Shown here: one piece after another, positions 20,916 through 34,055 of the stretch
Layout of the letters: each line of letters begins with the position of its first letter
Position numbering within the stretch: the stretch's first letter is position 1
NCBI RefSeq assembly: GCF_004798865.1
Contig: NW_025336481.1
Coordinates: 20,727,407-20,791,406 of the forward strand
From: Varanus komodoensis
Taxonomy: Eukaryota > Chordata > Lepidosauria > Squamata > Varanidae
DNA length: 64,000 nt
Direction of reading: 5' to 3'
Notes under the pieces: model-generated
Databases searched by the model: none
Seen by the model: only the letters and a program-made list of their open reading frames with translations
What the model was told of the DNA's origin: nothing
Position numbers and translations under genes: made by a program

Positions 20916-22724
20916 TTCCAAGATGCTTCTCATTCCTAAGCAGCCTGGAACAGTCCTGGAATCTTTTCAGGATACACATTTTGCACTCATATTTCATCCT
21001 TGGTACACCAAACAATTGGAAGTAACCTGAAAGCTGCCCCATGGCAGCTTAACAGTTTCACCCTCACTGTCCTCCGTCCTGAAATCAGAGCTGTAACAGT
21101 CCCGTAATGGCTTTGATTTACCTTGGCTGTGCTCTGGCTCAAAGCTGCTGGATGAGTCTTCCACAGCTGCAGGGGAATACCTGCACCGCCCACTCAGCAA
21201 ACAATCTCTGCTCCGTCCCGCTGTTCTTTCTCTCCCTGAGCAGGCAAGCAGTAAAATTGCTCTCCCAGACTCATATGGGCGGTTAAAAGCAAATGAAGAA
21301 GAAGAAAAGGAGGTGGGGGGCTGAGGAGCAGGGAACGCCTATTCCAGTTCCTCTACTCCTGGTGCTATTATAAATGTAATGTCCTCGTGGTGCCAGGAGA
21401 TGAAGTAAAGAATTCTGACGTCAACTGGACAGTCATCCTAACTGCTGGGTGGGGAAGAAGACTTCGCCTGTCTTAACCCCACAATTGAAGCCATGAGCAT
21501 TCACCCAGGGAGCTGATCAACTGTTCCTCCCTGGAAGTCGAGAAAGCAAGAGGGCGTGTGCCTGTTGGTGACCCCAGGCCAAAACTAATGCCTTTGTCCT
21601 CCTCTCCATCATGTCTCTATGTACTTGCCTAGCACGTGCCTCCTAAGACAATGTGCTAAGCCGCTACAGGGGCAGCCACGAGGGACTGCCTCCATTCCTT
21701 GTATCCTTCATCCTTGGAGTGCAGGCTTTTCTTGCCTGCAAATTTGCAGGAATTTCCTTTTCTTGCCTCCCTGAAAAAAGTTGCTGATCATATTGCTTAC
21801 AGTTCAGGAATCCTAAGACACAAGCCATACTTCCTACACATATCCTTTGTATCTAAGACAAAACTGGCCCTGATAGACACACTATCTCACTATCTTATGC
21901 TAACAAGGGTTCAGTGAAGGTGTGAAATGTTTGCGGCTACAAGTTATCACTGCTAAATGCATGGAGTTTGTGAAGTTGGCCCTAGCAAGGATGTCTGTTT
22001 GCCAATTGGTGGTTGTTGCCACAGGGCCATTTTGATGTTGTCACATAATATGTCCATTCCCAGCTCTGTCTCTGTCAGTGTTCACATTGCAGGATAACCA
22101 TTCATCTTACCTTTTGTGAAAACCCCACCACAACTTAGCCGCTGTTTTTTCAAAAGCTACTGGGAGATAGTCTGGTACAACTTGGGGAGCTGAGAGGTTG
22201 TATTTTCTTTTCAGCCAGGGATGTGCAAGAAATTTGTTCAGTTTGCATTTAAAGCTTATCTAATTTCCCAGTTTGGCATCTGAACTGCATACCAACTGCA
22301 ACTCAGCTATTCTTTCGAATTTGCATTTCTCCAAATTTTGCAATGGCGTTCTCCAGTCAAAAATATGCAAATCTGTATCTCTCTATATAAGGGAAAATAG
22401 CATTCAAATATCCATTATATCAGGAGAACTGCTTGAAAATATGTATATATTAGACAAAATTGCATACACAAATGCATGTTGCAGGAGAAAAGTGGAGAAT
22501 CCTTTAAATTTTCATGTGAACCTTTGAAAAACTCAACTGACAAAATGAAACAAATTTAATACTGTAGAAGTATGAAATTCAAGATGAACTAAATTTAAGA
22601 CTGGAAAAATAAGAAACTAGGAGAAACTGAAACTGACAGATTTGTCCATGTATAAGTACAGTCCCTGATAGCAATTCACCCTTTGATTGACACATTTGTT
22701 TCAGTTTACATTGACTGATAATTG
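20916..22724. other. Intergenic DNA, no recognised gene
   Basis: 22,200-22,560 is AT-rich with repeated 'atttgcatttctcc'/'ttttgcaatg' motifs and may be an old unnamed repeat. The remainder shows no motif or plausible exon. Confidence 0.45.
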
Positions 22725-22776
22725 AGGAAGGAAGGAAGGAAGGAAGGAAGGAAGGAAGGAAGGAAGGAAGGAAGGG
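22725..22776. repeat. (GGAA)n microsatellite
   Basis: About 12 perfect GGAA units. It is the reverse-complement motif of the CTTC tract at 20.7 kb. Confidence 0.95.
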
Positions 22777-23847
22777 CAAATAGATGCCAGCTGCAACTTC
22801 CTGGTTTAGCAACCCATCTTATTGGACCTTTGGGGACAGTGCTTGCGAAGAGCTAGGGAAATGATGGGCCACACCTGGCAGTGATCAGAGCAGGCTTGGT
22901 TGCAGGAATGAGGAAATGCAGACTGCCCCAAGCCACATGGCTAGCTAAGCATGAGGAGGGCTTGCCCAAGAAATGAACTGAAGGGCGAGTGGGATGTCAC
23001 TTTAATATTTCATCTAAACTGCCCAAATACCTCAGTGACATGTATGGCCACATCCTAGCTAATAAGGGCCACGTGAAGCAGTCTTTCAGCTGTGTTCACA
23101 ACAGTTCTGTCAAGAATGTCCAGAGCAAGAGACTGCTGAGTTAGAATTCACCAGCAGATTTAATTTATCTTCAATGGATAGAATCAGGATAAAGGTCTGT
23201 TATCATACTACATGTGACATTTGATTTACTTATCAACTTTCCAGGATGTTCGTGTCAACAGCAACATATTTACTGTCAATAATATGATTATACTTTTTCC
23301 ATTTTCTTCTAGCCTCGCTATTTAAAAATTCTTCCCCCACACTATGTATAAGCCTGAAATTTGCCATAATACTGATAAGGTGGGTTATAACCCTTAATTG
23401 TTTTGCCAGGATGAATTTATTAACCTTCAAGGTGATGCAAGGTTCCCTGCTATTTACACTTATTTACTTTTCTTGAACTACCAGGCACGATTAGCATGAC
23501 ATATAAAGTAAGAAGCATCATTTTCAAGCCAAATGAAAATATTTCAAAATGCAGCTCTCACATTCATATGATATGGAAAAGGAATATTACTTAATCTCTG
23601 TGTCACTGATTGCTAACCACAATCTTTATCATAATGAAAGGTAAGACTGGAGCTTTCTTTTTCAAGACATAAACTGTTCCATACTAGAATACTGGGCTCA
23701 GTGTTGAAGCTACAAGGGTATACTATTAAAATAAAATTTTAAGAAATTGCATTTGATCCTGGCCAATACAAATAATGAGGGCAAAATTCTCTATTTAATG
23801 CAGGATTCCAGGTTTTTAAAAATAACATCACTGAAGTCAGCCTTAAG
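22777..23847. other. Intergenic DNA, no recognised gene or element
   Basis: AT-rich with short chance frames only. Confidence 0.45.
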
Positions 23848-25530
23848 AACATAAGAAAAGCTGTGCTGGATCAGACCAAAGGACCATCTAGTACAGCACT
23901 CCATACACACAGTGGCAAACCTGCTGCCCAGAAGATTCCTCAAGCAGGATGGGTGCAAGACCTCCTCCTGCCCAAGCTCTGGAGCAACTGACCTATGAAG
24001 GCATGCCAGCACTGGTAAAGAAGGTAGCACACAGACCGAAAGGCCAGTAGCTACTGATAGCCTTCTCCCTCATGAATCTGCCCAATCCTTTTTAAAGCCA
24101 TCCAGATTAGTGGCCATTACCACTTCCTGTGGCAGCATATTCCATAAAAGTGCTTCCTTTCATCTCTCCTAAACCTTCCATTAATCAGTTGCATGGGATG
24201 ATCATGGGTTCATGTTTTGTGGGAGAGGGAGAAAAATGTCTCCCTCTCTACTTTCTCCATACCATACATTGTCTCCCCTTACTTGCTTTTTTCCTAATCC
24301 GAACAGTCCCAGTTGTTGTAGCCACTCCTCACAGGGGAGCTGCTCCAGCAGCCTGATCATTTTTATTGCCCTTCTCTGTACTTTTTCCAACTCAATAATG
24401 TCCTTTTCCAAGTAAGGTGACCAGAACTGAACACAATATTCTAAGTGTGGTCACACCAAAGATTTGTATATGTAAGAGAAATAAGATTGTGGCAGTTCTA
24501 TTTTCTATTTCATTCCTAATGATGACTAGCGTGGAGTTTGCCTTCTTCATAGCATCTGAACACTGGACCAATAGTTTCATAATTTCCTATTTCATATTTT
24601 CATCAGGTTTTCCATTACTACCCCCAAATCCTGTTCATCAAAATGCCATTTTGATGCCCATTCTCCCTGCCTGGAGAGATCCCTTTGGAGCTCCACACAG
24701 TCCCTCTTGGTTTTAACCACCCTAAAAAATTTAGTGGTGTCATCAGCAAACTTGGCCACCTCATTCCTCACTCCTAATTCCAGATCATTTATGAAAGGTT
24801 GAAAAGCATTGGTCCCAATATAGAACTCTGTAGGCCTCCACTGGTTATATCCCTCCACTGGGAGAAGTTGCCATTTAATCCCACCCTCTGTCTTGTTCTT
24901 TAACCAGTTAGTAATGCATAAGAGAACTCCCCCACCCCACCCTTTACTGTTTGACTGCTTAGTTTGGTAAGCAGCCTTTGGTCAGGGACTTTCTCAAAAG
25001 CCTTCTGGAAGTCCAAGTAAACAATGGGATTGCTCCTGTTATGTGTTTATTGACACTCTCAAAGAATTCTAATAGGTTAGCAAGACAAAATTTCCTCTTG
25101 AGAAAGGCATGCTGATTCTTTTTCAGCAGCATGTGAAAACTGCTATGTGCTAACTGATTCTAACTTTAATAAGGCTTTCAAGCAGTTTACCCAGAACAGA
25201 TGTTAAGCTTACTGGTCTGTAATTTCCCAGATTCCCCCTGGAGCCCTTTTAAAAAATTGGTATTACATTGGCCATTCTCCAGTCCTCTGGTACAAGGCCT
25301 AATTTTAGGAACATGTTAAATATTTTGCTTAAGAAGATCAGTGATTTCATGCTTGAGTTCTTCAATAACTCTAGAATGGATATCATTTGGACTGGGTGAA
25401 TTGCTGACTTTCAGTTTGTCACTAAGGTTGAGAATTTCATCTTTTGCCACTGCTACCTGCCCTAATTGCTTGGACTCCTTCCCTTAATTCTTAATAGGTT
25501 CCTGCTCTTCATCCTCTGCTTGTTCTAGGG
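23848..25530 (-). mobile_element. CR1-clade LINE, about 1.7 kb, decayed, minus
   Basis: The 3' end lies at 23,848 ('agaacataagaaaagctg'). Moving 5' on the minus strand, frame-split pieces of a CR1-type reverse transcriptase appear. [20 protein letters not shown] is followed by [20 protein letters not shown] (24,260-24,400), and AFQPFINDLELGVRNEVAKF is followed by ADDTTKFF with the catalytic ADD (24,720-24,820). Upstream sequence to about 25,530 continues the RT. Multiple frameshifts and stops make it clearly dead. Its 3' region is shared with the copies at 3.8, 33.9 and 52.9 kb. Confidence 0.82.
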
Positions 25531-27739
25531 CTTATCTTCCTCAATGGGTTGGTGTGTTGTCCAAACCACAGAAAGCAATTTTGTCATGGATTGCTGAAAA
25601 GTACCACCGAGAGCTGCCAAAACACTGCTGCTCCTTTGCTGGTGTGCAAATGTGGCTCCCAAAGTCCGCCCAGCAACAAATTGCAGCACAACGACCTGTT
25701 GGCCGTCTCTTCCCACACCTTCTGCAGACCTTTACCTTCGTTTGTGAGCAGAGTGCTTTTAATTGCCCTTGTGAGCAAGCAGTATAATCCTCACACTGAC
25801 CTTGAAGGGGCTTTTTATCCTGCCAGCCTCAGCTGTGTGGTAAAGTCGCCCTTCCTCTGCCTCCTACAGTAACCTTTTCCCAAGGGATTTTCTTGGAGCA
25901 GAATCCTGATTTTTATTGAAAAAAGGAAACTTGCACAGCCATTTGACACTTCCTATTATACAATGCATTATCAAATATAAAATTGTGTCACATTAGTGCA
26001 ATAGACAGGTGCCAGTGTTAACACCAGCCCCTCTGATGAAATCTTCCCACTGATTCTTCCTATGGTCCTGAGCCCTACTCTTTCCACCCTGTAGCAGCCC
26101 TTCCTGGGCAGAACAGGAGGTGTGGGTTTGCTTGCTTGTATCACCCTCCGTAGCACACGCAGAAGAGGGAAACAGTGAGTCCTCCCCATTGCTCTTTTCA
26201 CAGAAGCCCTCTGTGCAGCCAGAGTCAGCTAAAAATGAATCCAGGGCCCCAGCAGAGTCAAAGGGAGAGAAGCTCCATAAGAGCGTTCAGTTGCATTGCT
26301 CATGTGAGGCTGACCTAGGAGTCTTCATAAATCTCTTAATAAGGCCAAGGACCCAGGTGTTCCTGCAGAGCACAAGGCAGGACAATCTGTTCCACAGAGA
26401 TGTCCCTGTGAGGCTGTTTTCCCACCCTTCACACTGAAAAAAGAAGTTGCATGGCCTGGAAAAGATGTTTAAGGAAAACTCGAATCACAACTAGTACTCT
26501 GGGATAAAGCCAAGCACCAAACCATTCTGTGAGAAGCTGGTAACTATCCTACTCATTCACCCACAAAGACTATTGAAGATCTGGCAGTCTCCATTCCATA
26601 GTTTGTCCTCCTTCACTTCAGGCTCATCAGGACAGGGTGAGCCCTATACTGAACAGGCCATCAGGTCTAATACACTGAAGTCATGCAGGGCCCCAAGAGC
26701 TACTGTTCAAGTCCCCCTGATTCTGGCACATTCCAAAAGGTCTTCTATGCTGAGCCAACAGCACATCCTTTAAGACCATTCCTGCTGCCCTTAGCAACCA
26801 TGCGGTTCCCTTGCAGCACAAGTTCACCAACAACATACTTCTCCAGTAAAAGCAACCCAATATGCTTTCCTTCTCTCAGAAAAGAAATCAGACTGGCACC
26901 CACAGATCATGGGTGAACCCAGAGATGCTTCCACTAATTCTAAGGACTTGGGCACCACTATTCAGAAAGTGGTCTGGAGTACTTTTCTTAATGGGCAGGG
27001 TATCTCCAGAGCAAGAACGATTCAAGAGGGACATGGAGAGCATCACTGAAGCATCAGGGAAGCACACAGATATCCTGTTCAAGGAAAGGAATGAGGCAGA
27101 AGAAAGAAAAAGGGCCAGTGAGCTCTATGGGTATCTGGTCAGCTTGGACAATCACTAGTAGTCTCTCCCCTGTGGGTACTTCCCACAAAACAGGCAGGAG
27201 TCTTGACCAGTTTTCAAGATCCCACCTTCCAGTCCCACCACCACATGGCATGCAATGCCAAACAGTGCTGGCTTTCTCTCTCCCCTGCCATCACAGCTCC
27301 TCAGCCACCACTACAGTAGTGCAAATAGAGGTGCTGGTTTACCATACCTCTGTCCACATCCCCTCTCCATTGCCCCACTCTGCCTCTTCAGCTTCTCTCC
27401 CTCTTCTGCAGTGTAATCATCAAAATATGCAGCTGCTAAAATCCTGGCACTTAAGTGGAACTCTAAAAACCCTTCCTGACCACAGTGATGCTTAAAAGGA
27501 ACTCCAGATGACACCAGTTGACAACTGCACTGGCCTACCTGTATGCTGCCGGTGGACTGAAGAAACACTTCCCAGGCAGTGGGAGAGTTCCTTGGTGTAC
27601 AGTGGATGCAGACGTTGGCCTCCATGGAAGTAGACCGTGACACTATGCTCACGACCACCATGGTGGAAGAGATCAGTGTAGACAGATGTGTCATTTGCTG
27701 GAGCCATGGCTATGCACTGAGACTGTCAGGGCGTGCAGT
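25531..27739. other. Unassigned stretch before the Harbinger relic
   Basis: The frame at 26,862-27,158 ends in a charged segment (FKRDMESITEASG, FKERNEAEERKRASEL). It could be the tail of the Myb-like accessory protein that autonomous Harbinger elements carry, but this is a guess. The rest of the stretch is unrecognised. Confidence 0.3.
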
Positions 27740-28725
27740 CTGAATGTAGATGCTCGGGACCTACGGCAGACTTCCAGACAGCTTCCACATGTCACTGGCC
27801 ACTTTTGAAATCATAGCCTTGCAAACTGGGCCTATAATCCAACATTCAGATACCATAATGCAGACATTCATATCATGAAAAGGGGGGCAGAGTATCTGGG
27901 CCTGATCCTGTATAAGCTTGCTTTCAGCATCGGGTACCTGCCACTCAGCACTGCTTCTGGAGTAGGGAAATCTACAATACAAGTCTACAATATGTTAAAT
28001 CTTCAATAGGATGGTTCACAGAATGACCTCTACCTCTCTGATGTGAGAAAGTAGAGAGATGGAGAAAGAACATGCAAGTGTTTCTCTGTGTTGGGGTCGC
28101 CAGAGACTGCTGCCTCCTGGATGCCTTGCATGTCTGAATTTTAGCCCCAGCAGGATGTGATGAGGAATTCTACAACCATAAAAACATTTACACTGTGGTC
28201 CTCCAGGAGCTTGTGGACTTTAAACGGAGATTTACACTGGGGTCTCTGAGAGAAATCCTAACAGGACTCTTTTTTGGAATTGGCCTTTGGCTGGCAAGCT
28301 AGCCACTGGCAGGTTCTTCAGAAGGTCCCCCACTATGCTGAATGGCCTTCCCATGCACCCCTTCATTCTAGGTGACCAGACCTATTGCACTGCAACCCTG
28401 GATCATGGCATCTTACCAGGAGCCTAGGATGGCAAAACAGGAATGCTTCAAATGCTAAGCTCCCCACAGGGCATGCATTTGGCTGCTTAAGGCACAGTGG
28501 CAGTCTCTGTACACACTTCCAGATGTGCAGGAAGACCTCATACCAGATGTGATGGTGGCTCACTGCATCCTGCACAACATGTATGAGTTGGGGGCAGGGG
28601 GACTTGCTGTTTCAGGATATACCGGCCACACTGGACAATGTCGTTGTTATTGATGAGTGGGGGAATAAGTCTGAATCAGCTACTCAGGAGGGAGCTAGAA
28701 ATATCTGTTCAGCAATCTCCGAGTA
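27740..28725 (+). mobile_element. PIF/Harbinger DNA transposon relic (transposase pseudogene)
   Basis: Frame-switching translation follows the DDE transposase order. TGPIIQHSDTIM (about 27,825-27,860) is followed by YLGLILYKLAFSIGYLPLST then GVGKSTIQVYN (27,890-27,995), which resembles the HARBI1-type helix-turn-helix 'LYKLA...Y...FGVGKST'. Next come PMHPFILGDQTY (28,350-28,385), equivalent to the 'LGD.GYP' catalytic region, then GHAFG-type and LHN-like segments (28,470-28,580), and EGARN...AIS near 28,700. At least three frame changes and several stops are present, so no product is expected. Terminal inverted repeats were not located, so the outer limits are unknown. It is a plain cut-and-paste element and not a host HARBI1 gene. 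Confidence 0.62.
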
Positions 28726-31700
28726 GATCTGGACCCATCACCCACATGCATTATCACTAAGAAAGACTTGCAACAGCAAAGGGCTCTTCCCATCTGCTCT
28801 ATCTTAGACCTGCTAGAATAATTTAGATAATGTTGCCCTTTCAAATGAGCCCCATCAAACCTCCCTCCTCGTGAGCATGTGTGGAAGCATAGCATTGCCT
28901 GCAGAAGCAGCTCTCCCAGAACCTTGTTTGCTATCATCACACCCCAAACCACAAGCTCAGTTCCCATTTTGAAGCAGCAGCCTTCCCCATCAGCACCCAT
29001 TCCATAAGCGATGCCCAATCCTGCCTTCCAAAAGAAAATTAGGTTTGCAGTTGTTCTTACTGTTCTTTCCCAGTAAAGATCTTATCCGGAGTTGCAACGC
29101 ACTGTGGTCTTCTTGGGAGAAAGTTAGACTGGTATGGTTGTCCGGGTGGTGTAGCAGGAGAAGGGGAAGGAGGAGACTTCAGTAGGAACTCCATGGGAGG
29201 TTGGGCCATGGGGGTGGGAGCGCATGGAGGAGGCAGCGGGGCACTGCCCCAGCTGAAGCACAAAGACAAGTGCAAGCTGCTTCGCAGAGGGACACACTGG
29301 AGATGGGGAAGGTTAGCCAAGGAGACGGGATGACTGAAGCAAGCTACATGGCTGGTGAAAGTGGTCTCTACTTCCTTTCCTTATTACCATAGGTAGCTTA
29401 TACTGGATGGGTTCATACGACCTGCTAAGCCACTTTCTTCAGCTTTCTAGTGATCTGCAAAAGGTAAGCTTAACTTGCCTAATGAGCTGTGAACTGCTGT
29501 GTTTTTAATAATGTTTTTGTTGCTACTGTAGTCATTCTTACAGATCTGTTTCCAATATTTGGGAAGGTAAAATAATATTCATATGTTATTTTGTCCTAGG
29601 GTCCAGGAAGCAATTCCCTGTGTGCTGTGGGTCTTACTCCCAGATAGGTGTGTCCAGGATTGTAGGCTAAGGCACTGGTTAAACTAAGATACAAGGAGCT
29701 GCCTTACTATTTCCACTCTCTGTCCTGACGTGGGAGTGTTATTTTCTTAAAATAAACTTCCCCTCCCCGCCCCTCAGAACATCACTGGCTGGCAACTTTA
29801 TCTTGGGGAATGTAAACTACAAGTTTCAGAATTATTACTCTGATTTATAAAAAGCAAACATAATTAGGATGCTAAACACAGTGACTAATCTAATTTTATG
29901 TATTTGTTGGGGTTTGGCCGAGGAAACAGATAATGACATTCCTACTCGTAAATCACCTCGTCTGAATAAGGAGCTACTGAGCAGACTTAGTCATACTTAG
30001 GGGAGAACCACTGTAATCAATAGGGCATAAGTTAATCACAATGAAGTATGACTAGCAATGCAGTCCTGTGCACATTTACGCACCCACTGGGCTTTCTCTG
30101 AATACACATGTGTGGGATGGCGTTCTTTCAGGCATTGCCAAAAATGAACTGGCATTCAAGTTTTTTTTAAAGAAAGTTCTTAATAGAATTATTGTTCTTA
30201 AATGTTGCCTACTGGTTTAGTACCAGTAATAATTCATATTATTAGTATTTATTCTTAGTCTTGATGATCATTAATGAAGAGAGTTTATTTCCTAAGACAA
30301 GCATGTGTGGTCACCATGGTTTAAAGTTTTTTACCATGATCTACCTGACAGGCAATCAAGTGGCTCCTACATTACTGTTGCTCCCATTCTCCCTGCTCAG
30401 TCTTCCCCTGTTGGCACATACCCCATCAGCCACTGAGCCTAAAATTCAGTATTGAGGTGCATCCCTCCTTACCTATGTCACCAGCCTCTTCCTTACTGGT
30501 CCAGGCATAGAGATGGGTGGCTAGAGCAGCTCCTATAGTTGCCACCCTTTCCAGAGGACTCTGTGGTAGTGGCATGCTAGCACACTGGAAATATGATCCT
30601 GGGTTCAGACAGCATGACAAGCTATGGTGGCATAGAGAAACCATAGGAGGGACTGACATTTCTTACCATGGTTTCTAAAGACCAAACTTACCATGGTGAA
30701 ATACTATGACTGCTCAAATAACATGACAGATCAACAATAATAAAAAAACACCATGACTGGTTGTGTTGTCTGAATCCAACTGGTTTTTCACAAGTAATAT
30801 GTGCACATCTATAATATGTAATAATGGCCTTGTTTCCTGCTAGACATCCTTGTGAAGAGGGAAAAAAAACTAGTCAAGTTTAGAGAAAGGCTGGGGAGCT
30901 GAGCTAAGGGAATCCAATGGATTCTCACCTCCAAACCAGATTCCTCACACATCCCTAATCTGGTGGGTGCTATATGTAAAGTTGTTGTGTTTTTAAATGG
31001 ATCTTGCATGAACAAGTTCACTGAAATCACCAAAATAACCTTCTTTAAGTAAGAGAATTACATCCCAAGGGAAATGAAAGTCCGATTCCTAGTATTAGCT
31101 AGGACAGATTTCCTTCCTCATCCTATTCTTTCTAAACTCTAGAATACTGGGTGGCAAATAATTGGGCTGAATTTCCCCCTTTTTTCCTGGTCTCCATGAG
31201 ACATGCTAACCACAGACTCCTCTCTGCTTCATGCTTTCTTGGGCAGCTCACGAGCTGGAACATGGAGATCTGAACACACAAGTGAGAAGCACAACCTACT
31301 CTGTGGGTTGCCTTCAGGTGAAACGTAACCAACGGTGGAGCCCCTCTGGAAGCAGGCGCACTCAGGTATGTACACACAAACAGGTTTGTTACAGGGTCAT
31401 ATTCAGGGGAACCAAATTTTGCAAATTTGCAGCAGAAGGCAATGTTGCACAGCACTGATTTGCTGTTAGCTATGATATCACAAATCCCCCAATTATTTTT
31501 TCCAAGACCAGTCTTGTCACTTGTAACAGATATATACATATATAGTCAGTAGATGAACTTAATTGCATAAACATACAGGCAACATTTGAGGAGAAGGAGA
31601 GGACATGCCTTGAAATACAGGAAAATGCAATGTATTGTCAAATTAACATTTGCATTGCAGGTAAGGGGGTGTGTGTTGATCTCTTTGCAAGGGCAAAGGG

Positions 31701-33880
31701 AAGCTGGGCTCAGTCTGGAGGTAGACAATCTGAGTTCTTAGTTTATTCAGATCAAAAATCAGGAAATGTTCTAAGTTATTTAGCAACAATTCCTGGGGTT
31801 GTACAATCATCATCACCTTTAGAAGCAAACAATAAAACTCTGTGTAAGTATAAGAAATGAATTTCCCCAAAATGTAATGCTGCATTTAATTTTTAAAAAT
31901 GATTTTATCACAGCAGCAGTATAAGTGCCCCACAGACTATTGTCCCTGGCTTCAAGCTGTGTCATGTGCAAAGCTATATATTGCTAAAAGGAAGTCTGTC
32001 ACCTAATGAACTTGGTACTACAAAATCCAAACTCAAAGACATATTTATATTAATTAAAATTAATTAAACAGCCCAAGAACCCAGGGCTGCATGCCATACT
32101 TCAGGTATCTAGGTTTCTTGGTCTTGGTATGATAGTGCTGACAGATAAACACACATCCATGTATGTGCATGTGCGGGGACAAAAGATGGAAGATGAATTA
32201 TTGCTATATTAGTGAACATCTGAAAATGTTCTCTCCATTAACAGCCTGGCACTCCCTGCCTCAAATTCTTGCCTGGGAGACCTTCTGTCACAAGTCAAAT
32301 AGCAACTAGGGTATTTTGGAGGGACCGTGGTGTGTGGAAAAAGGATAACCCCTCTTCAGACACTGTGGTCCCAATCCTGATAAGGGCTATTTCTTGTTTG
32401 CTTGTTTGAAAAAGGTACCACTCCTTCATGGACATGTTTAAAGTGTAATTTGCATCAGATTTTAGGAAAATCCAACTACAAAAAGAGAGGCTAATTAACT
32501 CGGGAAGGTTAAAGGTCCAGATTTCTTGAATACCTAAAGATGAGTATCTTTCTGCACAGCACTTGGCAATGATGGGGCTGTGCGGTGGGATTAAGAGAAA
32601 ATGAAGTAGGCGAAAGAGGTTTGTAGAGGCCTCCACAAGTACATGGGTCCCCAGGCAAAGTACTGCTCAACAGTCATGGCCCTGGCAGCCCAAGTGCAAC
32701 TTAAGAAAGCTCCGTGCCTGCCAGATCTGCTCAAAGACCAGGGCAGGGTGGCAGGCAGGCGCTCTTAGGCTGTCTTCCGCTTGGTGGGAGAGACATTGAG
32801 CATGCCAACTTGAAAAATGCATGGGGTGAAAGAAACTGCACCCATTCCTTTGGAATGTGTCTGAATAATATGGGTTTTTTTGGCCTATTGGCTAGTTACC
32901 AAATATGCCTGCTTGATTCCAGCTGCTTAGCTACTTACAAAACATGTCTTAATGACATTCAAGAAACACCCTTTTTATTCAGCTTCATGAGGATTTTTAA
33001 AAACATGGTAGGAAATTTGCGCTGTCTTTTTATCTTGCCTTCTTTTGATAGTTTGATATATTGTATTTCTAAAGTTCTCCTTTCACACCTCAAGGGTCAG
33101 AGGTGAGATCTGATGATGCATATGTTTGCTGTTCTTCTTTACTGCATGTTTACCCCAGGAAGCTGCGCCTTAAAAGTTCGGGAGCAAGTAATAAACATAT
33201 GAATGATTAAGCTAAATATACCGAGGGCACAACCAGTGGCCTCTCCACCTTGTCTGGTGTGTCAGAGGATTTGTTGGAGTCCCAGCTCTGAGATCCTGCG
33301 ATTTCAGAGCTGAGACTGCAAAGGACCAGTGCCTTCCTTGCCAGTGCGGAACAAAGCATGCTGGCTGCATCTCTGAGGTCATAAATTGGCCCCAGAGAGG
33401 AGGGAAGAGGGTTCACCTGGGGTGGGGAAGGGGGTGGCTGGGGTCAACAGCTTATGCCATTTCCAGACTCCTTCCCTCCCACTCATGTCCCTTCATGGCC
33501 ACTGCCTTCCCTTACTGCACGGATTCAGTGTACACAGACGTCTGGCATTAGATTGTGCCCTGAATGGTATAAACTTCAGTAGAATGTGAAGTCTCTTTGC
33601 TAACTGGAAAGGAACAAAGTGGAATTGGAAGGGCAAGAGAAACAGAGAGTGCAATGTTCAATTCCCAATATATTTTTGTGCTGATGTCTTTTGAAAGCTT
33701 TCTTTTTCTCAGGGGCAATTAAATTCTTGAAATCTTCCAAAGGATATTGGGAATTTAAATTGCCCTTGGTGAAGAGAATTCTCATCTCATTTGATGTGTT
33801 GCCTTGTGCTGTCAAAACCAGAAGGACCTTCTTTCCCACTAGGTGCCAAGCATTTTGATTCCTCTCTTCACTGTCTCAGG
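28726..33880. other. Intergenic DNA, largely unassigned
   Basis: No recognised exon. 29,605-29,672 ('gtcttactcccagataggtg' with 'ccaggattgtaggct') is a further member of the GGGACTTACTCCCA family. 29,060-29,320 has a proline-rich minus frame of low complexity that I do not trust as coding. Confidence 0.45.
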
Positions 33881-34055
33881 AACATAAGAGAAATGTCTTC
33901 CTGGGTCAGCCATCAGCAACCAGACAAACCCTTCTAAGAAGCTCCTAACAGGTAGGAGCTTCCCTAGCCTTTCCCAGAGGCCTGTTCCTGATTTCTGGTG
34001 TTCAGAGATATACCACCACTGAATACAGAAGAAACTTCATTTAGTTATCATAATG
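33881..34055 (-). mobile_element. CR1-clade LINE 3' end, decayed, minus
   Basis: 'gaacataagagaaatgtctt', 'ctgggtcagccat' and, further on, 'agatataccaccactgaata' follow the 3' terminal layout seen at 3.8 and 23.8 kb. It is short and diverged. Confidence 0.42.

Noticed and set aside
24202-24858. Three minus-strand frames as separate small genes
   Set aside because: They are frame-split pieces of one decayed CR1 reverse transcriptase.
29057-29320. Proline-rich minus frame as the second Harbinger protein
   Set aside because: Low complexity and no Myb/SANT tryptophan spacing; orientation is also opposite to the transposase.
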